Shown: positions 9,456-19,093 of the stretch, piece by piece
How the letters are laid out: each line of letters begins with the position of its first letter
Numbering within the stretch: position 1 is the stretch's first letter
NCBI GenBank assembly: GCA_900472485.1
Contig: UCII01000002.1
Coordinates: 369,061 to 433,060, forward strand
Source of the DNA: Hyphomicrobiales bacterium
GTDB lineage: Bacteria; Pseudomonadota; Alphaproteobacteria; Rhizobiales; Rhizobiaceae
Direction: 5' to 3'
DNA length: 64,000 nucleotides
Notes under the pieces: generated by a model
The model's database searches: none
Told to the model about the DNA's origin: nothing
What the model saw: only the letters and a program-made list of their open reading frames with translations
Made by a program: the position numbers and the translations under genes

Positions 9456-10481
9456 ATGCGCTTTAGCCCGCTCGCCTGTATCGCCATGGTACTGCTATCC
9501 ACTCCAGCCCTTGGCGACGACAGCTCGGCCACGCTGGGGACCGGTGGCTTGATTCTTCAGAAAACCGACAAGATCGCGCTCATCTCCGAGGATCTCTACC
9601 TTTCGGCCGCCGGCATTCGCATTTCCTACCGCTTCCGCAATCTGACGAACGCGGACTATACGACCACCATCGCCTTTCCGATGCCCGCGTTTCCGGGCGG
9701 CGGATCCAACTCCACGACCGTCGTTCCCGATCCGGCGAGCGACAATTTCATGAAATTTCAAACCGTGGTCGATGGGCAGCCTGTTGCCTCGCAGCTTGAA
9801 CAGCGAGCTTTCCTCGTCGCAGATGGTCAGCCAGACGAGGAGATTACGGATAAACTCAAGGCGCTGCACATATCCCTGGTGCCGACAGCAGAAGCCACCG
9901 AGGCGGCAATCGGCCGCCTGACGAACGCGCAGCGCAAGGAGTTGGTGGATGCCGGTATTTTCGATACCGGCGAGGGCGATTATAACGGACAGCCAGCCAC
10001 TCTCTATCCGCTATGGACACTGCGATCCAAATATTGGCGGAATCAGACCTTTCCGAAAGGGAGTGAGATTGTCGTACAGCAGACCTATGTGCCCGTCGTC
10101 GGCAGTCAGTCGACGCTCTCGCTTGGCGCACCGGACATGGACGCGGATCAGCTCAAATCCTATCGCGAGAAGTTCTGTACCGATGAAACCTTCATGAAGT
10201 CGGCCCGCTCTCTCTACAAGCGGATATCTGATGAAAATGCCAAAGACGTTCAGGCGTTCGAGCAATATCTTTCCTATGTCATCACTTCGGGCGGCAATTG
10301 GGCCGGGCCGATCAGCAATTTCAAGCTGATCGTCGACAAGGGCGATCCCAAAACGCTGATCTCCTTTTGCGGCAACGGCGTGAAGAAGATCTCTCCGACG
10401 CAATTCGAGATGGGTATCAAGAATTATGCGCCGGAACGCGACATCGATGTGTTGCTGCTGCGAACCGTCTCCGGACAATGA
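9456..10481 (+). CDS. Exported DUF4424-domain protein
   Basis: 341 residues, signal peptide MRFSPLACIAMVLLSTPALG. The mature protein follows the DUF4424 layout seen in alphaproteobacteria: an opening segment LGTGGLILQKTDKIALISEDLYLS, then SYRFRNLTNADYTTTIAFPMP, and a C-terminal region ending NYAPERDIDVLLL. The family is beta-rich and exported with no known activity. It is followed after 80 bases by the peptidoglycan-binding/metallopeptidase gene on the same strand, so the two are probably cotranscribed. Confidence 0.75.
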   Translation: MRFSPLACIAMVLLSTPALGDDSSATLGTGGLILQKTDKIALISEDLYLSAAGIRISYRFRNLTNADYTTTIAFPMPAFPGGGSNSTTVVPDPASDNFMKFQTVVDGQPVASQLEQRAFLVADGQPDEEITDKLKALHISLVPTAEATEAAIGRLTNAQRKELVDAGIFDTGEGDYNGQPATLYPLWTLRSKYWRNQTFPKGSEIVVQQTYVPVVGSQSTLSLGAPDMDADQLKSYREKFCTDETFMKSARSLYKRISDENAKDVQAFEQYLSYVITSGGNWAGPISNFKLIVDKGDPKTLISFCGNGVKKISPTQFEMGIKNYAPERDIDVLLLRTVSGQ

Positions 10482-10561
10482 TTTTCCGGCATGTACAAGC
10501 GCCTCCTCATGTCAAACACGCTCCATTTTATGACACCCATCTACAGAGCCGGAGCTCGCCC

Positions 10562-12451
10562 ATGATGAATTTCGCCTTGAGGTTTTGCTGCTCCAGGAAA
10601 ATCTTCTTCGCCCTGGCTCTTCTCCTGACCTTTCCGTTCTGCGCATCGATCCAGCCTGCCTTGGCGCAATCTTCAAACCAGGATGCCTCCCGGCCGGATC
10701 TCGAAAGCACCGATTCGATCGAAGATGCTTTGAACATTTGGGAGAGGCGGCTCACGCAGGAAGGGCTCATTCTGCTCGGCTACTATAACGGCTTTGCCGA
10801 CGGCTCCTATGGGCCGAGCGGCCGCAATGCGATTGCAAGCTATCAGCGTGATCATAGCCGTCCAGCCACGGGCAAGCTTTCCGCCCCGGACGCGCTTGAA
10901 CTGGGCAGAACGGCGCTCGATCTGCGCAAGCAATTGCAATGGCGCGCACTGGACAATTCTCTGACTGGCATGACGATCTCCTATCCTGCGGGCCTGTTGA
11001 CCCAAAGGCAGGGCAACAAGATTGGTGGTGAGACCCTGCAGACGGAGGATGGCGCCGTCGCGCTGAAGACGGCGCTTTTTGCCAATAGTGGCCCGGGCGA
11101 TATCGATGCAGTCTATCAAAACCTTGCCAGCGAGCAGGGCAGTACGATCACCTACCAGCTCAAGCGCCGAAACTGGTTCATCATCTCGGGCACGACCGGC
11201 GATCGAAAATTCTATTCGCGCTTCGAACAGAGAGGCAATGAGATCCGCGGCTATGATCTCAGCTGGAACGCTGACAAGAACAGCAAGATCGTCGAAAACA
11301 TCTCCGTGTTGATCTCGAACGGCTTTTATCCGTTCGGAGAAAATCCGGCTGATGGCGATCCGAGCTACCCGACAATGGCGAAACTTGCGGACCTCGCAAG
11401 CGCCAGCAGCCGTGGATCTGCGACAAATGGCAATGGCTCGCAGGACAGTTCGACCGGCGGTCAGACGCAATCGGAGCAGAGCAATGGTTCCGCAGACAGC
11501 CAGACAGCGCAGGCTGGCGGCGATGACGGGCTTACGGAACAGAAGGAGGGAGCACTGCCACCACCTGCGGACGGTTCGTTGGTGACATCGGACGGCAAGG
11601 GATTGCGCTTCGTCTATCACTATTTTCCGCCGGAAGATCCAAAGCTGAATTATGCTTACAAATGGGCCGTCGATACCCACCTCTTTTTGAATATTCCCGA
11701 GATCGACGGGCTCGACGGGCTTTTCGTGACGCCGCGTCCGTTACACTACGTCACGCGGCAATGCGATACGATCAATGCATTCTACAACAAGAAGAACGGC
11801 GCGGTTTTTCTCTGCTATGAGATGATCGATAGTCTCTTGCAGATGGGCAAAGCGCTCTCGAAGGGCGCCTCGGATCCGGAAGCGTTGACGATCGAGTTCG
11901 TCAAGGACAATCTCCGCTTTATCCTGCTGCACGAATCCGGCCACGCATTGATTGATCTGCTGGATATGCCTGCCGTCGGCCGCGAAGAGGATTCCGTCGA
12001 CCAGCTCGCGGCGGTCCTGTTACTTTCGCATGTCGACGACAATGAAACCAAGAACGATATTGCGCGCGTTCTCCAGCTCGCATCCATCTGGTTCAAGGTC
12101 AACAGCCAGTCGTCGGGCACGCCGGATACGGCCTCTTTTGCCGACGAGCATTCGCTCGATGCACAGCGCTACTTCAACCTGCTCTGCATGGTCTATGGCC
12201 TTGACCCGGCAAACAACAGCCCTATCGTCGACAATGGCATGCTACCGAAAGAACGGGCGGCCCGCTGCCCCGACGAGGCTTCCAAGATCAATCGATCCTG
12301 GGCGCGGTTGATGCTCCCGCATTTCTCGCCGAGATTCCAACCGAAGTCCGATGATAGCAGTGGCAGCCAGCAGAACGCGGCTGCATCGCAGCAGCCGACA
12401 AGCGGCAATCCGCTCGAATGGGACGGAAAGGCCAATCCGTTCGGCAAATAA
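10562..12451 (+). CDS. Exported peptidoglycan-binding protein with DUF4344 metallopeptidase-like domain
   Basis: 629 residues from the ATG at 10562 (GGAG upstream). The frame extends left to 10298, but that part overlaps the DUF4424 gene and lacks protein character. Signal peptide ends near QPALAQ. Residues ~50-110 resemble a PG_binding_1 repeat (GLILLGYYNGFADGSYGPSGRNAIASYQ). A Ser/Gly/Gln/Asn-rich linker follows at about residues 280-330. The C-terminal ~250 residues look like DUF4344: LLHESGHALIDLLDMP carries an HExxH zinc motif at about residue 456-460, followed by GREEDSVDQLA with acidic residues that could give the third ligand. A periplasmic zinc peptidase tethered to peptidoglycan is the likely role. 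Substrate unknown. Confidence 0.75.
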   Translation: MMNFALRFCCSRKIFFALALLLTFPFCASIQPALAQSSNQDASRPDLESTDSIEDALNIWERRLTQEGLILLGYYNGFADGSYGPSGRNAIASYQRDHSRPATGKLSAPDALELGRTALDLRKQLQWRALDNSLTGMTISYPAGLLTQRQGNKIGGETLQTEDGAVALKTALFANSGPGDIDAVYQNLASEQGSTITYQLKRRNWFIISGTTGDRKFYSRFEQRGNEIRGYDLSWNADKNSKIVENISVLISNGFYPFGENPADGDPSYPTMAKLADLASASSRGSATNGNGSQDSSTGGQTQSEQSNGSADSQTAQAGGDDGLTEQKEGALPPPADGSLVTSDGKGLRFVYHYFPPEDPKLNYAYKWAVDTHLFLNIPEIDGLDGLFVTPRPLHYVTRQCDTINAFYNKKNGAVFLCYEMIDSLLQMGKALSKGASDPEALTIEFVKDNLRFILLHESGHALIDLLDMPAVGREEDSVDQLAAVLLLSHVDDNETKNDIARVLQLASIWFKVNSQSSGTPDTASFADEHSLDAQRYFNLLCMVYGLDPANNSPIVDNGMLPKERAARCPDEASKINRSWARLMLPHFSPRFQPKSDDSSGSQQNAAASQQPTSGNPLEWDGKANPFGK

Positions 12452-12516
12452 GTATCGGTGACGTTGGTGTCACTGTAAACGAGGCGATGGTGTCGGCTGT
12501 CGCCTGGCAAATATTT

Positions 12517-13572
12517 TCAATTGCCTGGTACGCCGAAAGGCAAGGTCCAGCCCGAAGGCTGGCTATCGTGCTCTCGACGGCGATGAGAAGCGGCGTGTTT
12601 TAGCGCGGAGCCGGCGCGAATACTTTCCAATGTGTCACCAGGAGTATGGCCGAATTCGGCTTTGAACAGGCGGTAGAAGTATTTCTCGTTGGAGAAACCA
12701 TGCCGCCAGGCGATCTCGGCGATATGGGGCTGCGGCCGATTGGGATCTGCCAGCATCTGGTAGGCGCGGTGCAATCTCCTGCGCTGTATTTGCCGCATGA
12801 CGCCGCCGCTGCCTTCGAACAGTTGATAGAGTTTTGCGCGTGACAGACCAACGTCCCGGCAAATGCGATCGGGCGTAAGATTGGTATCCAGCAAATGCGC
12901 ATCGATGTAGCGCAGGATCCGATTGAAGAGCGCATCTCTTATCGGGCTGGCCGCTTCAACGACCCTATCCGGTGTTAGCGAAACCGCGGCGGTCAAAAGC
13001 TGCAAGGTCGATTGAACGACATAGGGGACTTCGTGTTCGTCCAGGCTTTCGAGGTTCCGCGACAATGAAAGGAGATGGTCTCCAAGGAGACGGCCGACGC
13101 CACCTCCGAGAGTCATCCCGTGCAAAAGCTGGGTGCGGCTCGGCAGGAGATCTCTCGGCACCACCAACGAGATCACTTCACCGGCAGCAACCATGCCTTG
13201 GTTCACTTGAGCAGCATCAAGAACGAAAAGATCACCAGCTGATTTTACGGGTTGATCCGTGGTCCATCGGCACAGGAATTGGCCGCTCACCATCAATGTG
13301 AAACGAAAGAAATCCTGGCCGTCGCTCCGTATATGTCGTTCTGTTCGATTGACCTCATAGGCAGAAGGTCGGACCTGATTGAGCCACCGCCTCGTGGATA
13401 GGATAAGGGGACCGAGCGCCGCGCCGCTTGCCTCAGCGTCGAACGCGATGGGAGCATCGTCACGCAATGTGCAATCGCAGTGATTGTCGCTGACCCAAGC
13501 ATGAAACCGATCTTTTTCGGGAAAGTTGAGCGTCGAGAAATTGAACATGAAGGTCGAATGCATCTGGGTCAC
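12517..13572 (-). CDS. AraC-family transcriptional regulator
   Basis: 351 residues. The C-terminal ~100 residues are an AraC double helix-turn-helix: ICRDVGLSRAKLYQLFEGSGG (first HTH) and IAEIAWRHGFSNEKYFYRLFKAEFGHTPG (second HTH, with the family GFS..YF.R.FK..FG.TP signature). The N-terminal ~200 residues resemble the AraC-binding-like effector domain of the AraC_binding_2 type. A ~45-residue basic tail follows the HTH. GTG at 13572 and ATG at 13563 are both possible starts; neither has a strong ribosome site. It is divergent from the TetR gene. Target and effector are not evident from neighbours. Confidence 0.87.
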   Translation of the reverse strand: MTQMHSTFMFNFSTLNFPEKDRFHAWVSDNHCDCTLRDDAPIAFDAEASGAALGPLILSTRRWLNQVRPSAYEVNRTERHIRSDGQDFFRFTLMVSGQFLCRWTTDQPVKSAGDLFVLDAAQVNQGMVAAGEVISLVVPRDLLPSRTQLLHGMTLGGGVGRLLGDHLLSLSRNLESLDEHEVPYVVQSTLQLLTAAVSLTPDRVVEAASPIRDALFNRILRYIDAHLLDTNLTPDRICRDVGLSRAKLYQLFEGSGGVMRQIQRRRLHRAYQMLADPNRPQPHIAEIAWRHGFSNEKYFYRLFKAEFGHTPGDTLESIRAGSALKHAASHRRREHDSQPSGWTLPFGVPGN

Positions 13573-13876
13573 GGGAACTGTCTACTTCCAGGCCTTCGGC
13601 CTTTGAGCGATAGGTAGAGCAACCGGAGAATGCGACAATGGGTGCCCGGTCAAACGTTTTGCGTGTTCGCGCAGAATCTCGTCCGGCAGCCTTGCGGCAG
13701 GGAAATGCGACGAGATGGCTCCTCATTACATTCATGGAATACCGCGAACTTAGGAGGCGCCCCCAGCGCCGATTGACTATTTAGATAGAACGGTCAGTAT
13801 AGAAAGTCCATATGGGAATTGCTGGACAACGAGGCATAATCTGTCCATTGCAGGGTGAACTTCGCTTGAGGCATCG
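13573..13876. other. Intergenic region between divergent AraC and TetR genes
   Basis: 304 bases holding the promoters of both regulators. The AT-rich part near 13775-13830 is the likely promoter area. I did not find a clean palindrome that I would call a TetR operator. Confidence 0.4.
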
Positions 13877-14458
13877 ATGAGCCCGAAAAAAGAGCAACTT
13901 ATCCTCATTGCGACCGACCTGTTTTCAAGGCACGGCTTTCATCCGGTCGGCATAGACCGCATTCTGGCCGAAGCCGGCGTCGCCCGCATGACGCTCTATA
14001 ACCATTTCCCGAGCAAGGATGATCTGATCGCTGCCGTGCTCGATCGGCGCTATCACGACATCATGGCCAGTCTTCGGGCATGCGTTGAGCCGATGGCCTC
14101 GGCGAAGGAGCAATTGAGGGCTATTTTTGCCTGGCACGAGACATGGTTCGGCACTCCGCAATTTTCCGGCTGCCTTTTCGAGCGTGCACTTGCCGAATTC
14201 GGCACCGACTATCCAAACATCTCTGCCGTCGCCATTCGATACAAGAAGACCATGACGGCATGGATGACCGACATGCTGAAGGCGCTTTTGCAGGAACCTG
14301 CCGCCGCGCGCATCGCTTCGATCCTCATGATACTTCTGGACGGTGCAACGATCGACGCGCGCGCTTTTCATGACCCGACCATCGCGACAAAGGCATGGAA
14401 TGCCGCCGAGGCCGTTATCGAGCAGGAAATACTGGCTTCGAAGAAGCCGAGCGCCTGA
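13877..14458 (+). CDS. TetR/AcrR-family transcriptional regulator
   Basis: 193 residues. The N-terminal domain is a standard TetR HTH: ATDLFSRHGFHPVGIDRILAEAGVARMTLYNHFPSKDDLIAAVL. The C-terminal ligand domain is of the common type with GCLFERALAEF. Start ATG with GAGG nearby. Genes on either side do not reveal a target; the nearest divergent gene is an AraC regulator and the next gene downstream is convergent. It could repress itself or a distant efflux or catabolic gene. Confidence 0.88.
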   Translation: MSPKKEQLILIATDLFSRHGFHPVGIDRILAEAGVARMTLYNHFPSKDDLIAAVLDRRYHDIMASLRACVEPMASAKEQLRAIFAWHETWFGTPQFSGCLFERALAEFGTDYPNISAVAIRYKKTMTAWMTDMLKALLQEPAAARIASILMILLDGATIDARAFHDPTIATKAWNAAEAVIEQEILASKKPSA

Positions 14459-14693
14459 GCCACTGTGAGGATCCGTGCATTGCGCTTGCCAACACCCGCA
14501 AGGCCGGCTTCTTATACGCGATGTTACAACAGCACCTGCGAGATATCCGGTGGAGGGGACTGGGTTCACTTCCCACCGTCCGCCGACGGCCTTCCAGGCG
14601 CCGACGACCCATCGCATGCTTCCCGGCATGGGATGCGGTGCCGTTTGGTCGGCATCGGTGTGCTGCCAGCATGGCTCGCTGTCGATTGACAGG

Positions 14694-16127
14694 CTAGGAT
14701 TCGATCCTGGCTAAATGATAGATCGACATGGCCTTGCTGACGCCCTTGAGTTCCGCCTCGTTTTTTGCGAGCGGGTAGGGCGCAATGATTTCCGCGACAG
14801 CCGGCGCACGATACACGTCTTCCGTGATGCAAATCTCGTCGCCATCGGCAAGATTCTGCACCCGCGCCGCTATATTCACCGTCTGACCGAAATAATCGAG
14901 CCGCTCGTTGAGCGTTACCGCGATTGCGGCTCCCCGATGCACGCCGATCTTGAGGATGAAATCACGTTGCAGCCGGTCCCGGTTGAGCTGATCGACCGCC
15001 TCGCGCATATCGAGGGCTGCCTGCACCGCATCGGCCGAAGTCAAGAATGCCGCCATGACCGCGTCGCCGATCGTCTTGGTGACGGCTCCATTGTGCCGAA
15101 CGGTGGCGTCGAGAAGATGCTGGAAGTGCCGCTGCACCTGAATGTAGGCGTTAAGGTCGCCTATCCGCTCGTAGAGTGCCGTGGAACCCTTGAGATCGGT
15201 GAATACGAGGGTAACGTCGAGGACCGCAATGCCCTCAGTCGCGCTGATCACCTCCGAGCGAAAGAAGTCGCGAAAGGTTTGCGTCGTCAGCAGCCGCTTA
15301 CCGGATAAGGACGGCTCGAACTGAAGCCTCTCGCGCTGAAATGTCGCCGACGGAAGCTGCAATATGCCGAATACTACAGGGAGGTTGCCGGTGTTGCGGA
15401 CTTCGAACACGACCTTGCCGGGCGCGATATTTGCCGCGGCGGCCACGCATTTGCCGTGGTGAAGCGTGACCGGCACATGGGGTTGCGTCGAACCCGCTTC
15501 CTTTTCGACGGGGAAGAAAAATTGAGCGTCGCTTTCGAAATCCTGACCCAGGAGGGCACCTTCGGTGGCATCGACTTCAAAATTGACAGTAGTATCAGGC
15601 TCTATTCGGGTGAGCACCCGCACCAGCTGTTTGGCAGTCTCGCTCCACGGCACGCCGTCCGGCATGACGCCGCCCGACGTCAACTTATAATGGAAGACGT
15701 AGTCCCAGGCCGAAAGAGTATCAGGTTGATGGAAGCGGATGCTGCGCACGGCGGGGGAAACCGTAAATGTCACCGTGATGTAATCGTCCAGCGCAGCGTC
15801 GTAATCGCTTTGACAGAGGTGGCAATGAAAATGCGTGTGCAGTTTGCGCAGGCTTCGGAAGCTCTCGACAACGTCCGAGCACACCGGACACACAAGCAGC
15901 CAATCCATATCGAATAGTCCGGCCATGCATGCATGGAGAAAAAGATCGATCCCTTCAGCCTCGGCGATCGACTTTTCCTTGGCGAACTCAATAGGATTAA
16001 TGCGATAGAGCGCCTCGTCCGTGCCCGAGCGCAGCAGTGTCTCCAGCCGCGCGACGACGCGCGGACTCCAGGATTTGGCCGTTTCGACTACGACCAAGCG
16101 CTCTTCTAGTTTCTTTTCGTCGATCAT
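14694..16127 (-). CDS. Class III adenylate/guanylate cyclase with DUF5939-like N-terminal region
   Basis: About 477 residues from ATG 16127; the frame is open to a GTG at 16193 with no ribosome site. The C-terminal ~190 residues are a class III cyclase domain: LVFTDLKGSTALYERIGD carries the first metal Asp and TIGDAVMAAF the second, followed by GVHRGAA and DYFGQTVNIAARVQNLADGDEICIT. It should make cAMP (or cGMP). The N-terminal part looks like DUF5939 and contains two CxxC pairs (CPVC and CHLC, ~25 residues apart) in a zinc-ribbon arrangement, so it may sense metal or redox state. No membrane segment, so cytoplasmic. Convergent with the TetR gene; downstream of fbp on the same strand. Confidence 0.85.
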   Translation of the reverse strand: MIDEKKLEERLVVVETAKSWSPRVVARLETLLRSGTDEALYRINPIEFAKEKSIAEAEGIDLFLHACMAGLFDMDWLLVCPVCSDVVESFRSLRKLHTHFHCHLCQSDYDAALDDYITVTFTVSPAVRSIRFHQPDTLSAWDYVFHYKLTSGGVMPDGVPWSETAKQLVRVLTRIEPDTTVNFEVDATEGALLGQDFESDAQFFFPVEKEAGSTQPHVPVTLHHGKCVAAAANIAPGKVVFEVRNTGNLPVVFGILQLPSATFQRERLQFEPSLSGKRLLTTQTFRDFFRSEVISATEGIAVLDVTLVFTDLKGSTALYERIGDLNAYIQVQRHFQHLLDATVRHNGAVTKTIGDAVMAAFLTSADAVQAALDMREAVDQLNRDRLQRDFILKIGVHRGAAIAVTLNERLDYFGQTVNIAARVQNLADGDEICITEDVYRAPAVAEIIAPYPLAKNEAELKGVSKAMSIYHLARIES

Positions 16128-16274
16128 CGCATTGCACCGCGAGAAAGCCTCGACCGCCCTCGGCGTTCCGTCAGACGTCAATACACAATTCACGAGGCCG
16201 AGGCGAGCCCGTCATGGCTTCTTGCGGAAGGCCGAAGCGATCTTTGCCCATTCAAACGAAATTCCGTTTGGTTG

Positions 16275-17237
16275 CTATGCCGTTTCGATCGTCCGCTCGA
16301 CACAATACGCCCGGCTGATTTTTTCGACCTCCTGGCGCGAGCCAAAAATCACTGGAACCCGTTGATGCAGCGAGGTTGGTTCGATGTCGAGGATCGCGGT
16401 CTGCCCGGCAATGGCGGAACCGCCTGCCGCTTCGACCAGAAAGCCGATCGGATTCGCCTCATAAAGTAGACGCAGGCGGCCGCCGGAAGCAGGCTTGCTT
16501 CGATCGGCGGGATACAGAAAGATTCCGCCGCGGTTGAAGATACGATGTGTGTCGGCAACCATCGAACCGACCCAGCGCATATTGTACCCCGGAGTTCTGA
16601 TGGACTTGTCGACATATTCGGTAATGATGTCGTCCCATGACGGACGACGTGCCGCGTTGATCGCAAACTCCTTGGTTTCCGGAGCGATCTTGGCATCCGC
16701 AGTCGTCATTACGTAGACGCCGTGTTGGTCGAGCGTGAAAATCTGTACGCCATCTCCGATCGCAAGCACCAGATTGGTTTGCGGTCCGTAAGCTGCGTAT
16801 CCCGCAACCAGCTGACTGCGGCCGCTTTTCAGGATCTCAGCCGCGGAGCTAGCCTCGACGATGGAAAAGATCGTTCCGACCGTTACGTTGACATCGAGAT
16901 TGGACGATCCATCGAGCGGATCGAAGATCATCGCATATCGGCCAGCGGGATGAATGAGCACTTCGGCGTCGAGTTCTTCCGATACAGCAAAAGCAATCGC
17001 CGGCGATTTACGGCATGCCTCGAGCATGATCTCGTTGGAAAGTATATCGAGCGGCTTCTGCGTCTCGCCCTGGACGTTGATAGCGTCGGTTGCGCCTGTC
17101 AGGCCTGACAATGACGAGCTCCTGAGCTTGTCCGAAATCTGCCGGGTAGCCGCGGCAATATTGCTGAGGATGGCGGCCATGTCCTCATTCAACAATGTTC
17201 CCTTATGAGCATCGAGATAGGCTTCGAATGTCGTCAT
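16275..17237 (-). CDS. fbp: Fructose-1,6-bisphosphatase, class I
   Basis: 320 residues. The ATG at 17237 follows an AGGAG ribosome site; the frame extends upstream to 17282 without support. The enzyme hydrolyses fructose 1,6-bisphosphate to fructose 6-phosphate in gluconeogenesis and, in some rhizobia, the Calvin cycle. Diagnostic parts: the metal-binding string FDPLDGSSNLDVNVTVGTIF (about residues 105-125), the preceding SEE loop, and late NPIGFLVEAAGG. Length is normal for class I. No cbb genes are adjacent, so a gluconeogenic role is the simpler reading. Confidence 0.93.
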   Translation of the reverse strand: MTTFEAYLDAHKGTLLNEDMAAILSNIAAATRQISDKLRSSSLSGLTGATDAINVQGETQKPLDILSNEIMLEACRKSPAIAFAVSEELDAEVLIHPAGRYAMIFDPLDGSSNLDVNVTVGTIFSIVEASSAAEILKSGRSQLVAGYAAYGPQTNLVLAIGDGVQIFTLDQHGVYVMTTADAKIAPETKEFAINAARRPSWDDIITEYVDKSIRTPGYNMRWVGSMVADTHRIFNRGGIFLYPADRSKPASGGRLRLLYEANPIGFLVEAAGGSAIAGQTAILDIEPTSLHQRVPVIFGSRQEVEKISRAYCVERTIETA

Positions 17238-17411
17238 TAATGTCTTTCTCCTGCGGGAGTGTATCGTTACGGAATCAAACAATGCCCGGCGGTTACCGAG
17301 GCTGTTGGGCGCAAAATCAGGCCTGCGCCAAGGTCAAAGCCTTCGCCGGCGTCCGAACGCAAGCTTCGGATGCCCAAACTCGAAACAGGCTCAACGGAAG
17401 AACGATCAGCT

Positions 17412-17585
17412 CTACCACGCGGTCCGAGCGGTGCTGAGCGCATAGGAAAGGCACGACGAAACGTGCACGGCGAGGGGGTTGACGGTGATGGCGCAGTTTC
17501 CGGGACAGAAGAGCTTATGCGCGTTCAGATGCTTCAGCAGCTCATCGACAGTACGCTTGTCTGTAAGCGGAAATGAAATCGTCAT
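17412..17585 (-). CDS. Small hypothetical protein
   Basis: 57 residues from ATG 17585, which has a GGAGG ribosome site about 8 bases upstream; the frame is open to 17645 without support. The first half is helical and charged (TVDELLKHLNAHKL) and the rest has two Cys. I do not recognise it. It is co-directional with fbp 174 bases further on. Confidence 0.45.
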   Translation of the reverse strand: MTISFPLTDKRTVDELLKHLNAHKLFCPGNCAITVNPLAVHVSSCLSYALSTARTAW

Positions 17586-17818
17586 TGCGCGTTTCCTCCA
17601 ACGGACAGAATGGCGTGGAGCAGTTAGGAGCGATTTTCTTCGCACCGCAACAAGAATTTTTTAATGCACAAATTAAAATCGATTAGCTTAGTGTCTCGAT
17701 TTTTTAAGATCGATTTAAAATAGGGCGGTCGAATTTCGACCTCCGTCACGGAGCTCATGGTGTTGTCGAATCGATATCCGCAAGCATGGAGCCCTGCTGC
17801 TATATTGAGGAGGCTGTT
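17586..17818. other. AT-rich intergenic region with imperfect inverted repeat
   Basis: 233 bases that are much richer in A+T than the surroundings, especially 17640-17725. TTAAAATCGAT and ATCGATTTAAAA near 17675 and 17708 form an imperfect inverted repeat. This is the likely promoter/operator of the 57-aa gene and may also end the aminotransferase transcript. Confidence 0.35.
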
Positions 17819-19033
17819 TCATGCGCGATAACGATCGACAAGCGAAATGAGCCGCTCTACGGCGGCTACCGCGGCAGCGTGGTCCTGCGAGAAGTTCAGG
17901 CGCACGCTGTTGTCGCAAAATGGGCTGAACTCGGTGCCGGGCGTTACGATGACGCTTGCCTGCAACCGGAGGATCCGCACGAAATCCTTGCCACCGACGG
18001 CAAGAGGAGGCAATTGCGGGAAGACATAGCTTCCTGCCTCGGTGGTGCGAACCTTGATGTCCTTGCCTGCACGGAATAGCCCGAGGAGATCGTCCCGAAT
18101 GGCCTCATGTTCGCGCACGCGTCGATCCATCCAGCCTTCCGGTTCGTTGAACCAAGTCCGGAGCACTGCCTGACTATAGCCGCCGGCGCGCAAGGATACG
18201 ATCGCCTGCAGCTTTTCCATCCGGTTGATGATCGCTTTCGAGCCGAAGGCGACGCCCAAGCGGTAACCGCTCAGCGACTCGGTCTTCGACGGACCCATGA
18301 TGGTGATCACGTTTTCCGCATCGATGGCCTCCGCGCGCAGATGCGCATAGTCGACGCCGGAATAGAGCAGCCGTGAATAAAGCTGGTCGACGATGACTGT
18401 CGCACCATAGCGGCTGGCCAGCGACGCGATCGTTTTGATCTCCTCACGCGAATAAACAACACCGGCCGGGTTGTTCGGATTGGAAAACAGGAAAACTTTC
18501 GCACCAGCGGCAAAAGCATCTTCCAGTTGGCCGAGATTGAGACCTGCGCGCCCCTCGGCATCCAGGTAGTCCATCCGAATGGGCATCATATGGCCCTCGC
18601 AGAACTCCACCAGCTTGCGGTTGGCAAAATAATCCGGCTGCACCACCGCAACCTTGTCGCCATGCGCGACGGTGGAGGCGACGGCGAGGAACAGTGCGCC
18701 CTGCGTGCCGGGCGTCAGAATCATGCCATCGGCGGCGTCGATCGGGGCGCCGGTGAAGCTTGCAAGATTAGGCGCAAGCTGCTCTCGGATCGAGAGATCA
18801 CCGCGGTATTCGGTATAGGCCTGCTTGCCGCCGGCCTCCACCCCAGCCGTGAAGACCTCGAAAGAGCCTGGCGTCGGCGTAAACGCATCGACGTCACCAT
18901 GGGAAAAATCGACTTGACGTCCCGCGATTGGTTCGCCGCGCAGCAGCGCTTCGATACCTTCGACCTGCTGCCGCACTTCCTGGCCTGGCGCAGCGTCGGT
19001 GCCCATGCGCTCGAATTTGGCTTGAATGGTCAT
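17819..19033 (-). CDS. PLP-dependent aminotransferase, class I/II
   Basis: 404 residues. Fold-type I aminotransferase signatures: FSNPNNPAGVVYSREEI (Asn that holds the cofactor), VIVDQLYSRLLYSG (Asp and Tyr), and SKTESLSGYRLG, where the Lys is the Schiff-base residue and the Arg binds cofactor phosphate; late NSVRLNFS has the carboxylate-binding Arg. Cytoplasmic. The start ATG has AAAAGGAG upstream. It is divergent from the LysR gene at 19145, which probably controls it, and the aspartate-dehydrogenase-like gene lies just beyond the LysR gene. The three could form an amino-acid utilisation module, but the substrate cannot be read from sequence. Confidence 0.88.
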   Translation of the reverse strand: MTIQAKFERMGTDAAPGQEVRQQVEGIEALLRGEPIAGRQVDFSHGDVDAFTPTPGSFEVFTAGVEAGGKQAYTEYRGDLSIREQLAPNLASFTGAPIDAADGMILTPGTQGALFLAVASTVAHGDKVAVVQPDYFANRKLVEFCEGHMMPIRMDYLDAEGRAGLNLGQLEDAFAAGAKVFLFSNPNNPAGVVYSREEIKTIASLASRYGATVIVDQLYSRLLYSGVDYAHLRAEAIDAENVITIMGPSKTESLSGYRLGVAFGSKAIINRMEKLQAIVSLRAGGYSQAVLRTWFNEPEGWMDRRVREHEAIRDDLLGLFRAGKDIKVRTTEAGSYVFPQLPPLAVGGKDFVRILRLQASVIVTPGTEFSPFCDNSVRLNFSQDHAAAVAAVERLISLVDRYRA

Positions 19034-19093
19034 TGAAACTCCTTTTATCGGCGGGGAGGCCGCAAGACTGGAAGCTAGAATAGCTTGGATTTA

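Noticed and set aside
10298..10561. N-terminal extension of the peptidoglycan-binding gene
   Set aside because: Overlaps the DUF4424 coding region and would bury the signal peptide at 10562.
13771..13830. Possible TetR operator between the AraC and TetR genes
   Set aside because: The AT-rich string has no clean inverted repeat of useful length.
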